DNA of 64,000 nucleotides from Sipunculus nudus. Lineage: Eukaryota > Annelida > Sipuncula > Golfingiida > Sipunculidae. Below the pieces are notes generated by a model. The model saw only the letters and a list, made by a program, of their open reading frames with translations. It was not told the origin of the DNA and searched no databases. Shown here piece after piece: positions 21,115 to 33,159 of this stretch (its first letter is position 1; each line of letters starts with the position of its first letter). The DNA is taken from positions 80,494,929-80,558,928 of the forward strand of contig CM049312.1 in the NCBI GenBank assembly GCA_026874595.1. The letters are read 5' to 3'. The position numbers and the translations under genes were made by a program.

Positions 21115-22987
21115 CTTGGCACCGCAGGTGCCAGAGTATCCCCAGACATAGTAGGGCCCCCCCCCCCCTTTTAAGAATAGGCCCCCATTTTTAGCAGCAT
21201 ATACTGACACTTGGAAAGCAATTATTGTTTCTTCCATCTATCAATCCACAATCTTTTTGAAGATGTTGGTCCTGTGACCTTGACCTTTGACCTCATGACC
21301 CAAAAATCAATTGGGGTCTTGTTTTTTCAATGGGACATATATAAGTCAAGTTTGAAATCTATACATCAATAAAAGCAGGAATTATCATCCAGAAACTAAT
21401 TTTTGGACAGATGGCTCCTGTGGCCTTGACCTTTGACCTTGTGACCCCAAAATTGATAATGATCATCCACTTTTATATATAAATCAATAGAGGTCTAGAT
21501 TTATTGATGGGCCATATATAAGTCAGAAAGAAATCCATATATTAATCCAAGCTTGAATTATCATCTCAGGAACTAATTTTTGGACAGATGGCTCCTGTGA
21601 CCTTCACCTTTGACCTCACAATTGACAGGCGTCTTCCTCTATTGGCAGGGGAACTGTATGTGCAAGATGAAATGTATGAGATGAATTGTTTGGCTGAAAA
21701 TGCATCCACAATCTTTTTAAAGATGTGTCCTGTGACCTTGACCTTTGACCTCATGACCCCAAGATCAATTCCGGTCTTGCTTTTCCAATGGGTCATATAC
21801 AAGTCAAGTTTGAAATCCATACATCAATAAAAGCAGGAATTATCATCCAGAACTAATTTTTGGACAGATGGCTCCTGTGACCTTCACCTTTGACCTTGTG
21901 ACCTCAAAATTGATGGGGGTCTTCCTCTATTGGCAGATGAACTATATGTGCAAGATGAAAGGTCTGAGATGAAAAGTTTGGCTGACAATGCATCCACAAT
22001 CTTTTTAAAGATGTGTCCTGTGACCTTGACCTTTGACTTCATGACCCCAAAATCTATTGGAGTCTCGCTTTTTTAATGGGACATATATAAGTCAAGTTTG
22101 AAATCAATACATCAATAAAAGCAGGAATTATCATCCAGAAACTAATTTTTTGACATATAGCTCCTGTGGCCTTGACCTTTGTTCTTGTGACCCCAAAATT
22201 GATATGGATCATCCACTATTGGCAAGTGAGCTGTATATTCAAGATGGAAGACCTGGACTGAAAGTTTGGCTTAAAATGCATCCACAGTATCTTCTAAGAT
22301 GCAAGTCCAGTGACCTTGACCTAAGAGTTCATGCCCCAGAACCTATAGGGTTCTTACTTTAGTAGTGGGCCATACATAAGTCACGTTTGAAATCCATATG
22401 GCTATCAATTCTGGAGATATCATAAGAGGTGTGTGATTTTCACCAAATATGGACACATTAAAGGTCAAGGCCACTCTCATGGTAAAGGTCATGACCCAAA
22501 TGTAAACAGACCTCATCCCATAGCCCATCTCTTTACATGTGCATAATATGAAAGAAATCTGTCCATTAGTTTTTGACTTATAATGCTTACAGTACTGTCA
22601 AGTGGCAATTATAGGGGTATTAAAAGGCGTAAAAACAAGAAAAGGATATTAGGTGGCACCACCAGTTACCGGTATATCACAAGGCTATCCAAGATCTTCG
22701 GTCACCTTAATTTTTAGACCAGTCCATGCAAGCTTACTTGAGATATTTAAGAATTTGTGTTATTTTCAGCAATTATGGACCTATTCAAGGTCAAGGTCAT
22801 TCTCCTAGCATAGGTCATGACCCCATTTTAAATAGGCTTCGTCCCATTACCTATATCTATACAAATGTAAAGTTTAAACAAAATCAGTGAAATATTTTTT
22901 TAGTTATCCCACTCACAAGGTTTTTCTGCGGCGGCGGCGGGACTGTCGTGAAACCATAGTATCCCGACTTTGTCTGGGAATACAATG
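21115..22987 (+). mobile_element. HINE-like element, family X, copy X1
   Basis: The head is a TGGCACC-GCA-GGTGCCA hairpin (21117-21133) followed by GTATCCCCAGAC (21136-21147). The tail (22959-22983) is a hairpin whose right arm, GTCTGGGAATAC, is complementary to the head motif apart from one base. Block B (about 41219) provides an empty site. The core is a tandem array of ~145-bp monomers with nuclear-receptor-like half-sites, then a single GGTGGCACCACC unit. It shares ends with 34333-36880. Confidence 0.7.
21240..22345 (+). repeat. ~145-bp tandem monomers with nuclear-receptor-like motifs
   Basis: TGACCTTGACCTTTGACC or a one- to three-base variant occurs near 21277, 21427, 21597, 21733, 21879, 22019, 22169 and 22313. 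Alternate monomers are more alike, giving a dimeric period near 290 bp. On the other strand each site reads as an AGGTCA direct repeat spaced by one base, plus an abutting TCAAGGTCA. Confidence 0.85.
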
Positions 22988-24359
22988 ATGGTCTGAGGCA
23001 AAATGTATGGTTGTTGAGCTATCAGGAACTAATCCCACAGCTTGCTCGATACCTATCAGTCTCAAAACGAATACCACACAGGCCACATATAAGATCAAAA
23101 TATATAGCAATAGATCAAGGAAATCCATGCAAGAATTATTGTGAAACGGGTGCTTCCATATTAATTTTTATTCAATACAAGCCAACTGTACTGAGCTTTC
23201 ATAAATGATGGTCATATTTATTAAGAAATCTTTGACCCAATGCAAGACTACATTAATATACATCCCACTGCATTCACTTTAATATTTCTTGAGATAATAT
23301 GTTCTAAAGGAATTTAAAGATGGCTTCTTGGTGGCCATATTGGATTTCTGACAGGTCGGAAATTGAACAACAAACATCCTCTAAAAGGGACTAAACATCA
23401 TAAAAAAATCACAGAAACTGCCCTGGCAAAAGGATTTCTAAAATGGCTACCTGGCAGACATAATGGTTTTCTGAAAAGTCTGACATTTGATATCACACAT
23501 CCTCCAATAAGACACTAAACTTGTAGCAATTGCTTCAAAGAATGTAACAGTTATAAATGTCCAAAACAATTCAAAAGGCATGATCAGGTTGGAGAGCTCT
23601 CATATCAGATTTATGAACATGCAAATGTAAAAAGTGCAAGTCCAATTTGTTTTAATTATCAGCTTGCTATTCAATGGGGTCAGCAGGGTAGGTAAACTGC
23701 AAAACCTAAAAGAAAAGAAATGCAGAAAGCATCACTAAGAGTCTTGTAATCAAATAAAGCCATCCTTAATCCAGGTACAGACCCACATATTATCAGAACA
23801 AACACTTGCTTGTATATCTGATGATTTGTATCATAATATTCAGATATCTAGAAAACTAAGTTTATTGCTATGATTCCATGATATAAACTGCAAAATGTTC
23901 CCATCATTTTATAAATCAGTAGCTAAACTTTAACACTTAACTCTCATAGTCTTAATGCCTGGCCAAAGCATTCGGGCAACAGTGTTTTTGTAATGCACTA
24001 ATGATATATCCTTATCACTCCATGAGCTGATACAAAAGGGAGTCATATATCACAAGTGTCACTGACAATTATGGGCACATAGTGAGATTACCAGTTGTGA
24101 GTGCCATGATGGGTAACTACTTACCACTTACATCTGGCTGGGTGTAATTACTTGGCAACCAATGAGTGAATAACTTAGACCTGCAACCTTTAACCTCCTG
24201 ACCAGCTGACCTCAAAATCAATTAGTTATTTCTTCATGCAAAAAGGCCCATAAATATGAAGTTTGAATCAAATTCAGTGATGCATAGATGTGGCATATGT
24301 GGAAGACTGAAGGTTTGGGTTGAACAGTTTCACCTGAAATATGTTCACAAGCATTTAGA

Positions 24360-24620
24360 ACAATATTGTGACCTTGACCTTTGACCTTTTGAAATCAACA
24401 TCAATAGGCTTCTTCTCCTATTGGTAGGCAAGCCATATATGACAGATGGAAAGTATAGATTGAATAGTTTGCCTTAAAATGACTCCACGCAAGAAGAGGG
24501 TGCTGTGAACTTGACCTTTGACCTCAAAATCAACAGGTCTTTTCCCCTGTTGGCAGAGAAGCGATATCAGTGCTGAAAGGTTTGGAATGAAAGGTCTAGC
24601 TTGAAATGTGTCCACAACCT
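24360..24620 (+). repeat. Two further ~145-bp monomers
   Basis: TGACCTTGACCTTTGACC near 24368 and a variant near 24514, collinear with 42690-42945 in block B. Confidence 0.75.
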
Positions 24621-24631
24621 TTTACTCTTGG

Positions 24632-24714
24632 AAAATAAGCATTAAATCATTAGATTATATAAGTATGACAGCATCTAAGTAGAATAAATAATCTAATGAT
24701 TTAATGCTTATTTT
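24632..24714. repeat. 83-nt hairpin with perfect 27-bp arms
   Basis: The arm at 24632-24658 is exactly complementary to 24688-24714, with a 29-nt loop. The corresponding point in block B (about 42945) lacks it. It could be a very small foldback element or an RNA hairpin; sequence alone does not decide. Confidence 0.85.
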
Positions 24715-24889
24715 AGAATGTCAAATAATGTTATCATAGTCGCGATATTGTTCCTGATTCCTTATACATCAGCATTTATCTTCTATATATGCTGTACTAC
24801 TAGGTGGGCTAGATGTAAACAACACTTGACATGGTGTATGAAAACATGAATAAAAGCTATTCTTTCCAATCAATTTCTTTGAAATTTCA

Positions 24890-25517
24890 GATTTAAAAGA
24901 TTAAATCCTTATGTATATATGCTGTGAAAATTAAATCAACAGTGCCAAAGTTGGACAAAATTTAAGGTATTGATTTTTTATTTATGCTAATAACTTGAAA
25001 AATTTGCAAAATTCAGATCTTATTTTGGGTAAACAATTGAATCTTGAATAAATAAAGTTATATTCTTGAAAAAAAGTCTCAAGCTTCAGCAATTCTCATG
25101 TTAAGTGAGCAAATATTTTCCTGATTTTTAAAAAACTGCATTATATTTGGGCCCATAACTTCAAAATAATACCCAATACTGACCTAAATTTTGGTATGTG
25201 CATAGAAAATGTATGGAAGAATATGAATACTTAATATGATCAAAAACAGATCAATGGTTTTGATAGTAGGCAGCCTTGAAGTGTAACAATGGCGTTTTTA
25301 TCGAAAATGGAGGTTTTTCCGTAATATTTCGAAGGAACGAAGTCCTAATGACCAATTTTCGGTATGGTAGGAGATTTTGGGGTCATCTAATGGTATGCAG
25401 AATTTCAGATTCATAGGTCCAACCGTTTTAAAACGTGCCCTATTAACAGACAAACGGCTGGACGACGGACAAAGGAACACGACTATAGCTTAGATGACTT
25501 ATAGTCAGCTGAGCTAA
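24890..25517 (+). repeat. ~620-bp 3' module (T620) of HINE-like elements
   Basis: Shares GATTAAATCCTTATGT, GTGCTGAAAATTAAATC-like sequence, AGGTTTTTCC and the tail hairpin with 29990-30622, 37310-37900, 37960-38675 and part of 39720-40015. No coding function is apparent. Confidence 0.7.
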
Positions 25518-26040
25518 AAATTATTACAGTTGCATACTGAATTCAAAATAATAATACAAGTACATCTCACTGATGGCAAATTCTTGAACTGAATTAAGTA
25601 TGGATACCAATTTTTTTTAATCCATGTACAGCTGTTTTTATATAGCCACAGAGAGCAGAATATCCAGGATTGTAACATTGCCAGGTATGATAAATAATTT
25701 AAATCATTAATCTAATTTTTTTAAAGCTTTTAAAAAACATTCTTGTCAAGATTAACCAGAGATAACCTGAAATCTAAATGTCTAATGACATGATGTAACA
25801 TGTGCTGATAAACTGGTACCAAGCTAGATGTAACTGCTTCTTACAGATAACATATATCGTAAAATGAATCAATTTAATCTCCATAATTCAGCCAAAAATC
25901 ATTCATGTGGAACCATTAAAGATAATTATTATAAGAATTATTGTGGGAATTAATCTTGTAAAATATTAAACAAATAGGCTTCACTGGCTTCAATCGAAAA
26001 ACATTTTGCAGGTTTATGAATCATATAGGAAGTTACAGCG
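25518..26040. other. No recognised feature
   Basis: AT-rich spacer between two element copies. Confidence 0.4.
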
Positions 26041-26725
26041 AATTGGCTAAGTTCAGCTTCCCATAACTAAGCCAAAAGTCTCTGAACAGAGACCATTTGA
26101 ACAAACTTCATAGAGCACTACCCTAGGATCATTTCTGTTCGATATTATACAATTAGGCCATATGTTTTCAGAGAAGAAGTTTTTTTTTGTAGCCCTCAGT
26201 ATGATACATGCACTGATGACCCCCGTACAAAAAGACCAATGCAGGTGGCGCCACCAATACCTCAATTTCGGATATGAATCATGTGACCAACATAGGCATA
26301 AAATTTGGTGATGATTGCTCCAGCCGTTTCTGAGATTGAAATTTTAGTATGCTTTTTTGGACAGAAGACCGAGTTCAACTTCCTGTTACTCAGCCAAAAA
26401 TCTTCAAACTGGAATCATTGGAAAAAATGTGAGAGAGATCTGGGATTATTTCTGTAAAATATTGGACAATTTGGCTGGACGATTTCGGAGAAGATGACTT
26501 TTAAAGGTTTTCAAGCTTTTTCCCTATAAAACCAAAGTAAATACAGATAGCAAAAAAAATAAACAAAACCTGATAAAGTTTTTTAGATGACTGATTTTTT
26601 GCATAAAGTTTGGTGATGCTAGCTCCAGCCATTTTTAAGAAAGTATGGGTTAATGTACAGATGACGTAAGAAGCACACTGCATGACGGACAACGCTGCAT
26701 CATCGCATAAGCTCACAGGTTCGCT
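26041..26725 (+). mobile_element. Family G element, 3' part
   Basis: Collinear with 1690-2150 and 18490-19096. It contains CAGGTGGCGCCACCAATACC at about 26241 and ends ATAAGCTCACAGGTTCGCTAA. The 5' end is not defined. Confidence 0.65.
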
Positions 26726-27249
26726 AAAAAACTGTAAATGTAATAAATCATTCTAAAAACAGGATAAACATATTTTTAAAGGAAAATTCAAAACATTTTG
26801 ATCATTAACATACCGTTTATAAGACTTATCATATTAAAATTTACAGCGAAACACAAAATATAGATTACAGAACACTTGCATTAATTCTACAAGAAGTTGA
26901 TTCATGATTCTAAATGGCCTCAACATATATTATGTAATAGCTCATTATGTATACAAATGTATTTATTTTTTACCCCAGAAAATCTTATAACAGAACTATA
27001 AATATCTAAGAATTCAGATTCAGAATTTGCAATTCTTAATCGGGCCTTTGTTTATCCATAATTTGGCTCATATATAATCAATTTATGCATCCCGATGGTT
27101 TAATTATACATTAATTTGTTAAAATGATTTTAAAGAAAATTGATTTCTTTAAAAATGCTACATTACCACAATATGACATTTTCTTTATTACTCCTTGAAT
27201 TACTATTTCAAGAAAAGTTTTGTAAATGGCAGTGGAAAAGGCACTACAA
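26726..27249. other. No recognised feature
   Basis: AT-rich sequence without coding signal. It ends in the TTAAGGAT used as target site by the next element. Confidence 0.4.
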
Positions 27250-27257
27250 TTAAGGAT

Positions 27258-28133
27258 TAGGGCTGTGTATCGGTCCGCCTCTTCCGGTACAATACGTATT
27301 GCGATACAGTTAATTCGATACCGATACGTATTGACGATACATTTAATTTTTCTTTGTATATCATTTCTTAATAAAAGCTCTGTTTCTTGTTTTTATATGT
27401 TTTTTTTTTATTTTAACATACAACATATTTAGTGTGCTATGCACTTAAGCAGCTTAAGCCTGATATTAAATGAATAAACCAACCAGTTGCTTTTAATTAC
27501 TTCTTTGAGCCCTCAGCATCCCCTGCCCCCTGCACAAACGTGTTTTATTGCATTATGTGGTGAAGATCATTGGCTGTTTTTTTATGTCATGTAATTACAC
27601 AGTTTTGTATAATTATGTGAATATGAATCCCTTAGTCACTCTTCTGTTTGTACAGGATTTGTCCCCAGGCTTTAACCATTTATTTGACATCTGATGTTGA
27701 ACGCGAGAGTTCCGAGTAACCTATGCCTGTTAAAAAAGTTAGAGATTGAATGACATATATAGAGATAGGATATATACGTGAATGTACCCTGTTCCTTGTA
27801 GCAATATGTGATGTGAATATAAGTTTCATTAATAAAGACAAACGTTATTATCATTCTCCTATTATCGCTCACATGCGCCTGCTTTTCATGGAAGTACTGA
27901 CGTGCATGCGTATATACATTTATTTACAAGTCTGAAAAGCCAAAGCAACAAATATATAGGCTGCAGTGCATTTAGATTTATAATATGTCATGGTTATGTG
28001 TAAAGTTATAGTTAGAATGCTATCCATTAGCAAGCAATCGATACAACCAATACAGCATGCAACGCATTTCGGTTATCCTATCGACATCGTGTATCGATTC
28101 GTATCGATATATCAATATATTGATACAGCCCTA
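27258..28133. mobile_element. hAT-type non-autonomous transposon, complete
   Basis: Termini TAGGGCTGTGTATCG and, on the other strand, TAGGGCTGTATCAA form the inverted repeat. A perfect 8-bp target duplication TTAAGGAT lies at 27250-27257 and 28134-28141. Subterminal sequence is rich in GTATCGATAC-like motifs. At 876 bp with no transposase, it is non-autonomous. The 8-bp duplication and end sequence are typical of the hAT superfamily. Confidence 0.85.
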
Positions 28134-28246
28134 TTAAGGATATACAATTCAAACAATAAGAATTACTGCATAATACTTGGTGGGTTTGGGTGATATGAGA
28201 ATAACTGTACACCTGTGATCTCCGATCTCCCCGAGTGATCTATTCA

Positions 28247-29867
28247 CAAGTGACCCATGGGTCATGACGCTCAGCCGACTGACATGTTGACAATATGTCC
28301 TTGCACAGGAAACTAAGATAAATATAGGCATCATCATTCATGCATATTAGCTTAAGTTCATCAAGACCCATTAGCACACAAAATTTGATGACAATCCAAC
28401 CAGCCTTTCCTGAGGAACCTGGCAATTTGTGCGTATTTTTCATTACTTCTATGATGCTCAACCATACCCCAAAACTCTGAGAATATAGGTCACAGTGACC
28501 CAATTTCAGGTTTTGAGGGGAGAACTTTCAAATATTCTGGAGTGTGCTTATACGCCTTATTGCTAAACAGAGACCAAATTTCATGTTTCCAAGGAGACTT
28601 TTCATGGACCTCCCTGGATTTTACTTTAGAAGATTCTAAGTCCAATGGATATAATTTGTGCCCTGCTTTAGTATCATATTTTCAATTATGCAAGGGGTGC
28701 TTATAAGCCCCATAGATCAGGGAATATTTGTAACAGAGACCTAATTTCAGGTTTCCAAGGATATGTTTTTTATTGACCTCCCTGCCCTGTTAAATGACGA
28801 CCAGATCTTTGAAGGTCTCAAAAATTGAGAAAAAACTTTGGAAAAATTGGGGGGAAAAATTCAGGTGGCGCCACCAGGCTGCAGAAACTGATGAAACATT
28901 CCATGACCAATGTCTGTGCACAAAAAATCATGTTCAGATACCTGAGCTTTTGTATGAAATTTTCCATTATTCGGGGAGGGGTGGGGGGGGGGGGTGTATT
29001 TCAGAGCCCGATAGCTCAAAGAAAATTGGTAACAGAGACCTTATTCCACGTTTTCACGGAGACTTTCCATGAGCCTCCCTGCATGTCAAGAGAGAAGATT
29101 CTAGGTCCAGTCCTTAGGATATGTGCCCTGTTAACTGATGACCGCATCTTAAGAGGTCTCAAAAATAGAGAAAAAAATTTGTAAAAATCGAAAAAACTAC
29201 AGGTGGCGCCACCAGTCTGCAGAAGGTGATGAAACATTCCATGACTAATAGCCATGTAAAAAATCATGGTTATCAATGCATTAGTTGTTCAGATACTGGA
29301 GATTTTGTATCAAATTTTCCATTATTCTGGGGGGTACTTCGGAGCTCTGTAGCTCAAAGAATATGGGTAAAAGAGACCTAATTTTAGGTTTCCAAGGAGA
29401 CTTTTCATGGATCTCCCAGCATATTAAGAGAGAAGATTCTAGGTCCAGTTGTTATGATTTTTGCCCTGTTAACAGATGACCTCATCTTTTAAGGTCTCAA
29501 AAATAGAGAAAAAAATTGTAAAAAATAAAAAAAAAAAATACAGGTAGGGCCACCAATCTGCAGAAACTGATGAAACACTCCATGATCAATATATATGCAA
29601 AGAATCATGGTGATCAATGCATTAGTTGTTCAGATTCTTGAGCTTTTGTATCAAATTTTCAATTATTCTGGGTGGTACTTCTGAGCCCTATAGCTCAAAG
29701 AATATGAGTAACAAAGACCTTATTCCAGGTTTTCAAGGAGAATTTTCATGGACCTCCCTGTCAAGTTAGAAGATTCAAGGTCCAGCGGTTACGATTTGTT
29801 CCCTGTTAACAGACAGACGGCTGGATGGACGGACGGACAAAGGGTGACTGCTATAGCGCTAAAAATG
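28247..29867 (+). mobile_element. HINE-like element, family F1, second copy
   Basis: Starts ACAAGTGACCCATGGGTCA with GACGCTCAGCCGACTGAC, closely matching 2438. It carries about three ~340-bp monomers with cores at 28864, 29200 and 29543 and G tracts after TTATTC. The tail region is damaged: GACTGCTATAGC runs straight into GCTAAAAA, so most of the terminal hairpin is deleted. Confidence 0.7.
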
Positions 29868-30622
29868 GGACACCCTGGCATAGCTGACCTCCCTTGACCA
29901 AAATTTGGCTGCCAGCATCTTGACAATGCAAGTGAATACACAGAGCCAGCCCCCCCCCCCCCCCCCCCCCAAACAAATACACATCAACAACTAGCCTAAG
30001 GTTTGAGTTTCTATTTCGAAATTCATATTTAAACAGATTAAAAATGTAAAAGTACATGCTATGAAAATTAAGGAAAAAGTACTTACAGGAAACATTTCTC
30101 AACCTTTGGAAAATTTTAAGGTACTAATATTTAAAAAAATATTAAAAAAAAAATACAAAATTCATATCTAATTTTTGGTATACAATTGAATCTTGATTCT
30201 ATATAGTGATATCCCTGCAAAAAAATCCATAGCTGCAACAATTATCAATTAAATAGCTTTCCTGATTTTTTGCAAAGTTCATTATGTTCGAGTCAATAAA
30301 TAACGCAATACTGACCTAATTTTTGGCATATACATAGGAAACATATTGAGGAATAATTCTGCCAAAGAGACACAAAACAGCTCTTGTGATGTTGATATTA
30401 GTCTTGAAAAGTAAAAATAGTTTTTTTTAGGAGAATGAGCCTTTATTACAATATTACAATATTGGGTTCGGTAGGAGAGCTATCCAACTGTATGTTGAAT
30501 TTTGGATTAATAGGTTAAACAGTTTCAAAACGTGCCCTGTTAACAGACAATCTGCCAGACGACAGACAAAGAAACACTATAGCGATGACACTATACATGA
30601 CTTTTTCTCAGCTAAGCTAAAG
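29868..30622 (+). repeat. T620 3' module with tail
   Basis: From about 29990 it resembles 24890-25517 and 37310-38675, ending GTGCCCTGTTAACAGACAAT and a degenerate tail (TCAGCTAAGCTAAA). A C run lies at 29950-29970. Confidence 0.55.
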
Positions 30623-30749
30623 CAAAATCCAGTTTCAACAATTACCCTGTAAATTGTGAAAATATATTCTTTGCTATTTTGATAAGGTACTTAATGACAT
30701 GTTTAATACACTTTAGAAATTTAATTTTTTTTTCTCCCTATATGTTCTA

Positions 30750-31743
30750 ATACAGGTCCTACTCTGCTAAGGGAAAGATTTACCACACTGTTGACATTTT
30801 AATAATTTTTTACAGTTATGTGTCCTGATGTTAATCTTCACATTATCATGCACAGTGCAAGATTTACCACACTGTTCACATTTAAATGATTTTTTCACCT
30901 TTATAAATCTTTTTGTGTGTCTTCAAGATACACCAATGAGTGAAACATTTGCCACTCTGCCAAGAGTGAAATGGTTTTCCTCAAGTATGTGTCCTGATGT
31001 GTGTCTTCAGGCTACACATTTGAGTGACAGATTTGCAACAACTCCTCAAATTTAAATGGTTTTTCTCCTTTGTGTGTAATGATGTGAGTCTTTAGTTTAT
31101 TTTGGTCAGAGAAAGATTTATTACACTGTAAACATTTAAATAATTTTTCACCAGTATGTGTCCTGATGTGTACTATATCTCCAGGCTATAATGTTGAGTG
31201 AAAGTTTCACCAAATGGTAATGTTCTCCAGTGTGTGTCACGATGTGAGTCTAAATAAAACTCTGCTTGGAGAAAGGTTTACCACACTTAACCATTTAAAT
31301 GTTTTCTTTCCAGTTTGTTTCCTCATGTGGGTCTTCAGGTAACTCTGGTTAGAGTATGATTTGCAATACTCTCCACATTTAATTTTTTTTCTCCAGTATG
31401 TTCCAGAAGTATCTCTTCAGGTTATACTATTGAGATAAAGATTTGTCACATTACTCACATGAAAATGATTTTTCTCCAGTAGGAGTCCAGATGTCCACAC
31501 AGGGTACTTTGCAAACAGAGACATTTACCACAGTGCTCACGTTAAAATGCTTTTTATCCAGTATGCATCCTAATATGGGTCTTCTGTTTACTCTGAATAG
31601 AGAAAGATCTATCACACTGTTCACATTCAAATATATTTTCTCCAGTATGTGTCATGGTGTGACCTTTCAGAGATAGCCGGAAGCAGAAACACAAACCATT
31701 TTGTTCTAACTTTAATGTTTATTTCTTGTATGTCAATTTTGAC
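30750..31743 (-). pseudogene. Decayed C2H2 zinc-finger array
   Basis: On the minus strand finger fragments recur roughly every 84 nt in shifting frames, for example FECEQCDRSFSIQSKQ with KTHIRMHTG near 31600. Linker remnants such as HTGE are frequent, and frameshifts and stops separate most units. It follows the truncated N-terminal segment at 31746-31862 and belongs to the second copy of a tandem duplication. Confidence 0.75.
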
Positions 31744-31745
31744 CA

Positions 31746-31862
31746 TTAAATTGTTGTTTTCATTACTTTGCTTGAATCAACAATCCAACCCTCAGGCACA
31801 ACAGATGACACAGGAATTGTGATCTTATAAGCATTTACTGAACTACTTGGAGGTGCGTCATA
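31746..31862 (-). pseudogene. Duplicated N-terminal segment of zinc-finger gene
   Basis: A 38-residue open stretch, DAPPSSSVNAYKITIPVSSV followed by VPEGWIVDSSKV, matches [20 protein letters not shown] plus VPEWDNFDPSKV of the adjacent gene and [20 protein letters not shown] of the 58-kb gene. It is joined directly to a broken finger of the upstream copy, so a duplication junction lies near 31862. Confidence 0.8.
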
Positions 31863-32970
31863 TGAGCCTACGAGTTACTCTGCTACGAGAAAGATTTATC
31901 ACCCCACACATTTGAATGGTTTTTCACCAGTGTGTGTCCTGTTGTGTGTAGTCAGGCTGGACTGTTGAGTGAATGATTTACCACACTGCTCATATTTGAA
32001 AGTTTTTTCTCCAAAGTGTGTCATGATATGAGTCTTCAGGTTATACTTTTGAGTGAATGACTGGCCACATTGCTCACAGTGAAATAGTTTTACTGCAGAG
32101 TGTGTCGTGATATGAGTCTTCAGGATATTCTGCTGAGAGAACGTTTTACCACATTGGCCACATTTAAATGGTTTTTCTCCAGTGTGTGTCCTGATGTGAG
32201 TTTTCAAGTAACACTGTTGAGAGAATGATTTACCACACTGCTCACAGTGAAATGGTTTTTCTCCAGTGTGTGTCCTGATGTGTTTCCTAAGGGTACTCCG
32301 CATAGAGAAAGATTTATCACAATGACCACATTTATATGGTTTTTCCCCAGTATGTGTCCTCATGTGAACCTTCAGGTTATAATGCTGAGAGAAACATTTA
32401 CAGCACTCCTCACATTTAAATGTTTTTTCTCTTGTACGTGTCTTGATGTGTGCATTTAGACTACTACATGGTTCTGTCCTATTTACTTTACTTGGATCAA
32501 AATTGTCCCACTCTGGCACAACGGTTGACACATGAACTGTAATCTGATTAGCATTTGCTGAACTACTTGGAGGTGCATCACTTATTATATTATTCATGTA
32601 TGCAGAAGAACTTTGTGTTTCCTCTGTTTGTAAGTTATTCTGTACTGCTTTGGAGACAACTGTTTCCTCATCAGGAATATCATTCTTTATGTAGTGAATG
32701 AGATTTTCGACTTCATGCTCACTGCTCATACTGGTAACCTTAGTATCTTGTTTATTTCAAAAAAAGATCACTGACATTTTGGTATTAACTTCTGTACATC
32801 TGATTCTCCAATGTGGTGGGCACGTGATGTGTCCTGGTTGGATCCACTGTCCTGGACTCTGACATCTGAACCATACTGTGAGTTGTCATCATCATTTTCT
32901 TTCTTAATGAACATATCCAAACATGGTGGAGGCAGCATGCAAGGATCAATCTACGTTCTTTTGCATCGTT
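31863..32970 (-). pseudogene. C2H2 zinc-finger gene, frameshifted paralogue
   Basis: Two open segments on the minus strand (32938-32768 and 32729-31899) together resemble the 58122-60266 protein. The first holds [10 protein letters not shown] and GESDVQKLIP. The second holds YIKNDIPDEETVV and [13 protein letters not shown], then five intact C2H2 fingers (residues about 98-240), a sixth with its first Cys changed (FKYEQC), and a seventh cut after FKCVG. One or two frameshifts separate the segments, and the ATG used in the paralogue reads ATT. TTAATATTCTTGCAG just upstream (near 32971) resembles a splice acceptor, as in the paralogue. It probably encodes no functional DNA-binding protein. Confidence 0.8.
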
Positions 32971-33089
32971 CTGCAAGAATATTAATAATGAGAGACAATA
33001 CTGACAATATTTCAATCAAACCAATGACAATCTTGAAATTATTTCTGAAAATTATTTCACTGCTGTAGCTTTGAGAAGGAAACAATTAT

Positions 33090-33150
33090 TAAGGGTAAAT
33101 AAGGGACCTAGTATGGGTCACTGTGCTCAGCTGAAGTTGACCCTGAAGGT
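33090..33150 (+). repeat. Orphan HINE-like 5' head
   Basis: AAGGGACC-TAGTATGGGTCACTGTGCTCAGCTGAA, a disrupted ACCCATGGGT head followed by GCTCAGCTG. No tail was assigned. Confidence 0.45.
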
Positions 33151-33159
33151 AAATTTCTA

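Larger units (their letters stand above)
20937..25517 (+). mobile_element. HINE-like element, family F2, interrupted by element X1
   Basis: The head ACAAGTGACCCATGGGTCA is followed by GACGCTCAGCTGCC. The tail hairpin lies at 25486-25516 and ends CTGAGCTAAAAA. Segments 20937-21110 and 22985-24620 are collinear with 41051-41220 and 41221-42945 in block B. The 1.9 kb between them (X1) is absent from block B. The final part (24890-25517) differs from block B's end, suggesting recombination between related elements. No coding capacity was found. Confidence 0.65.
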
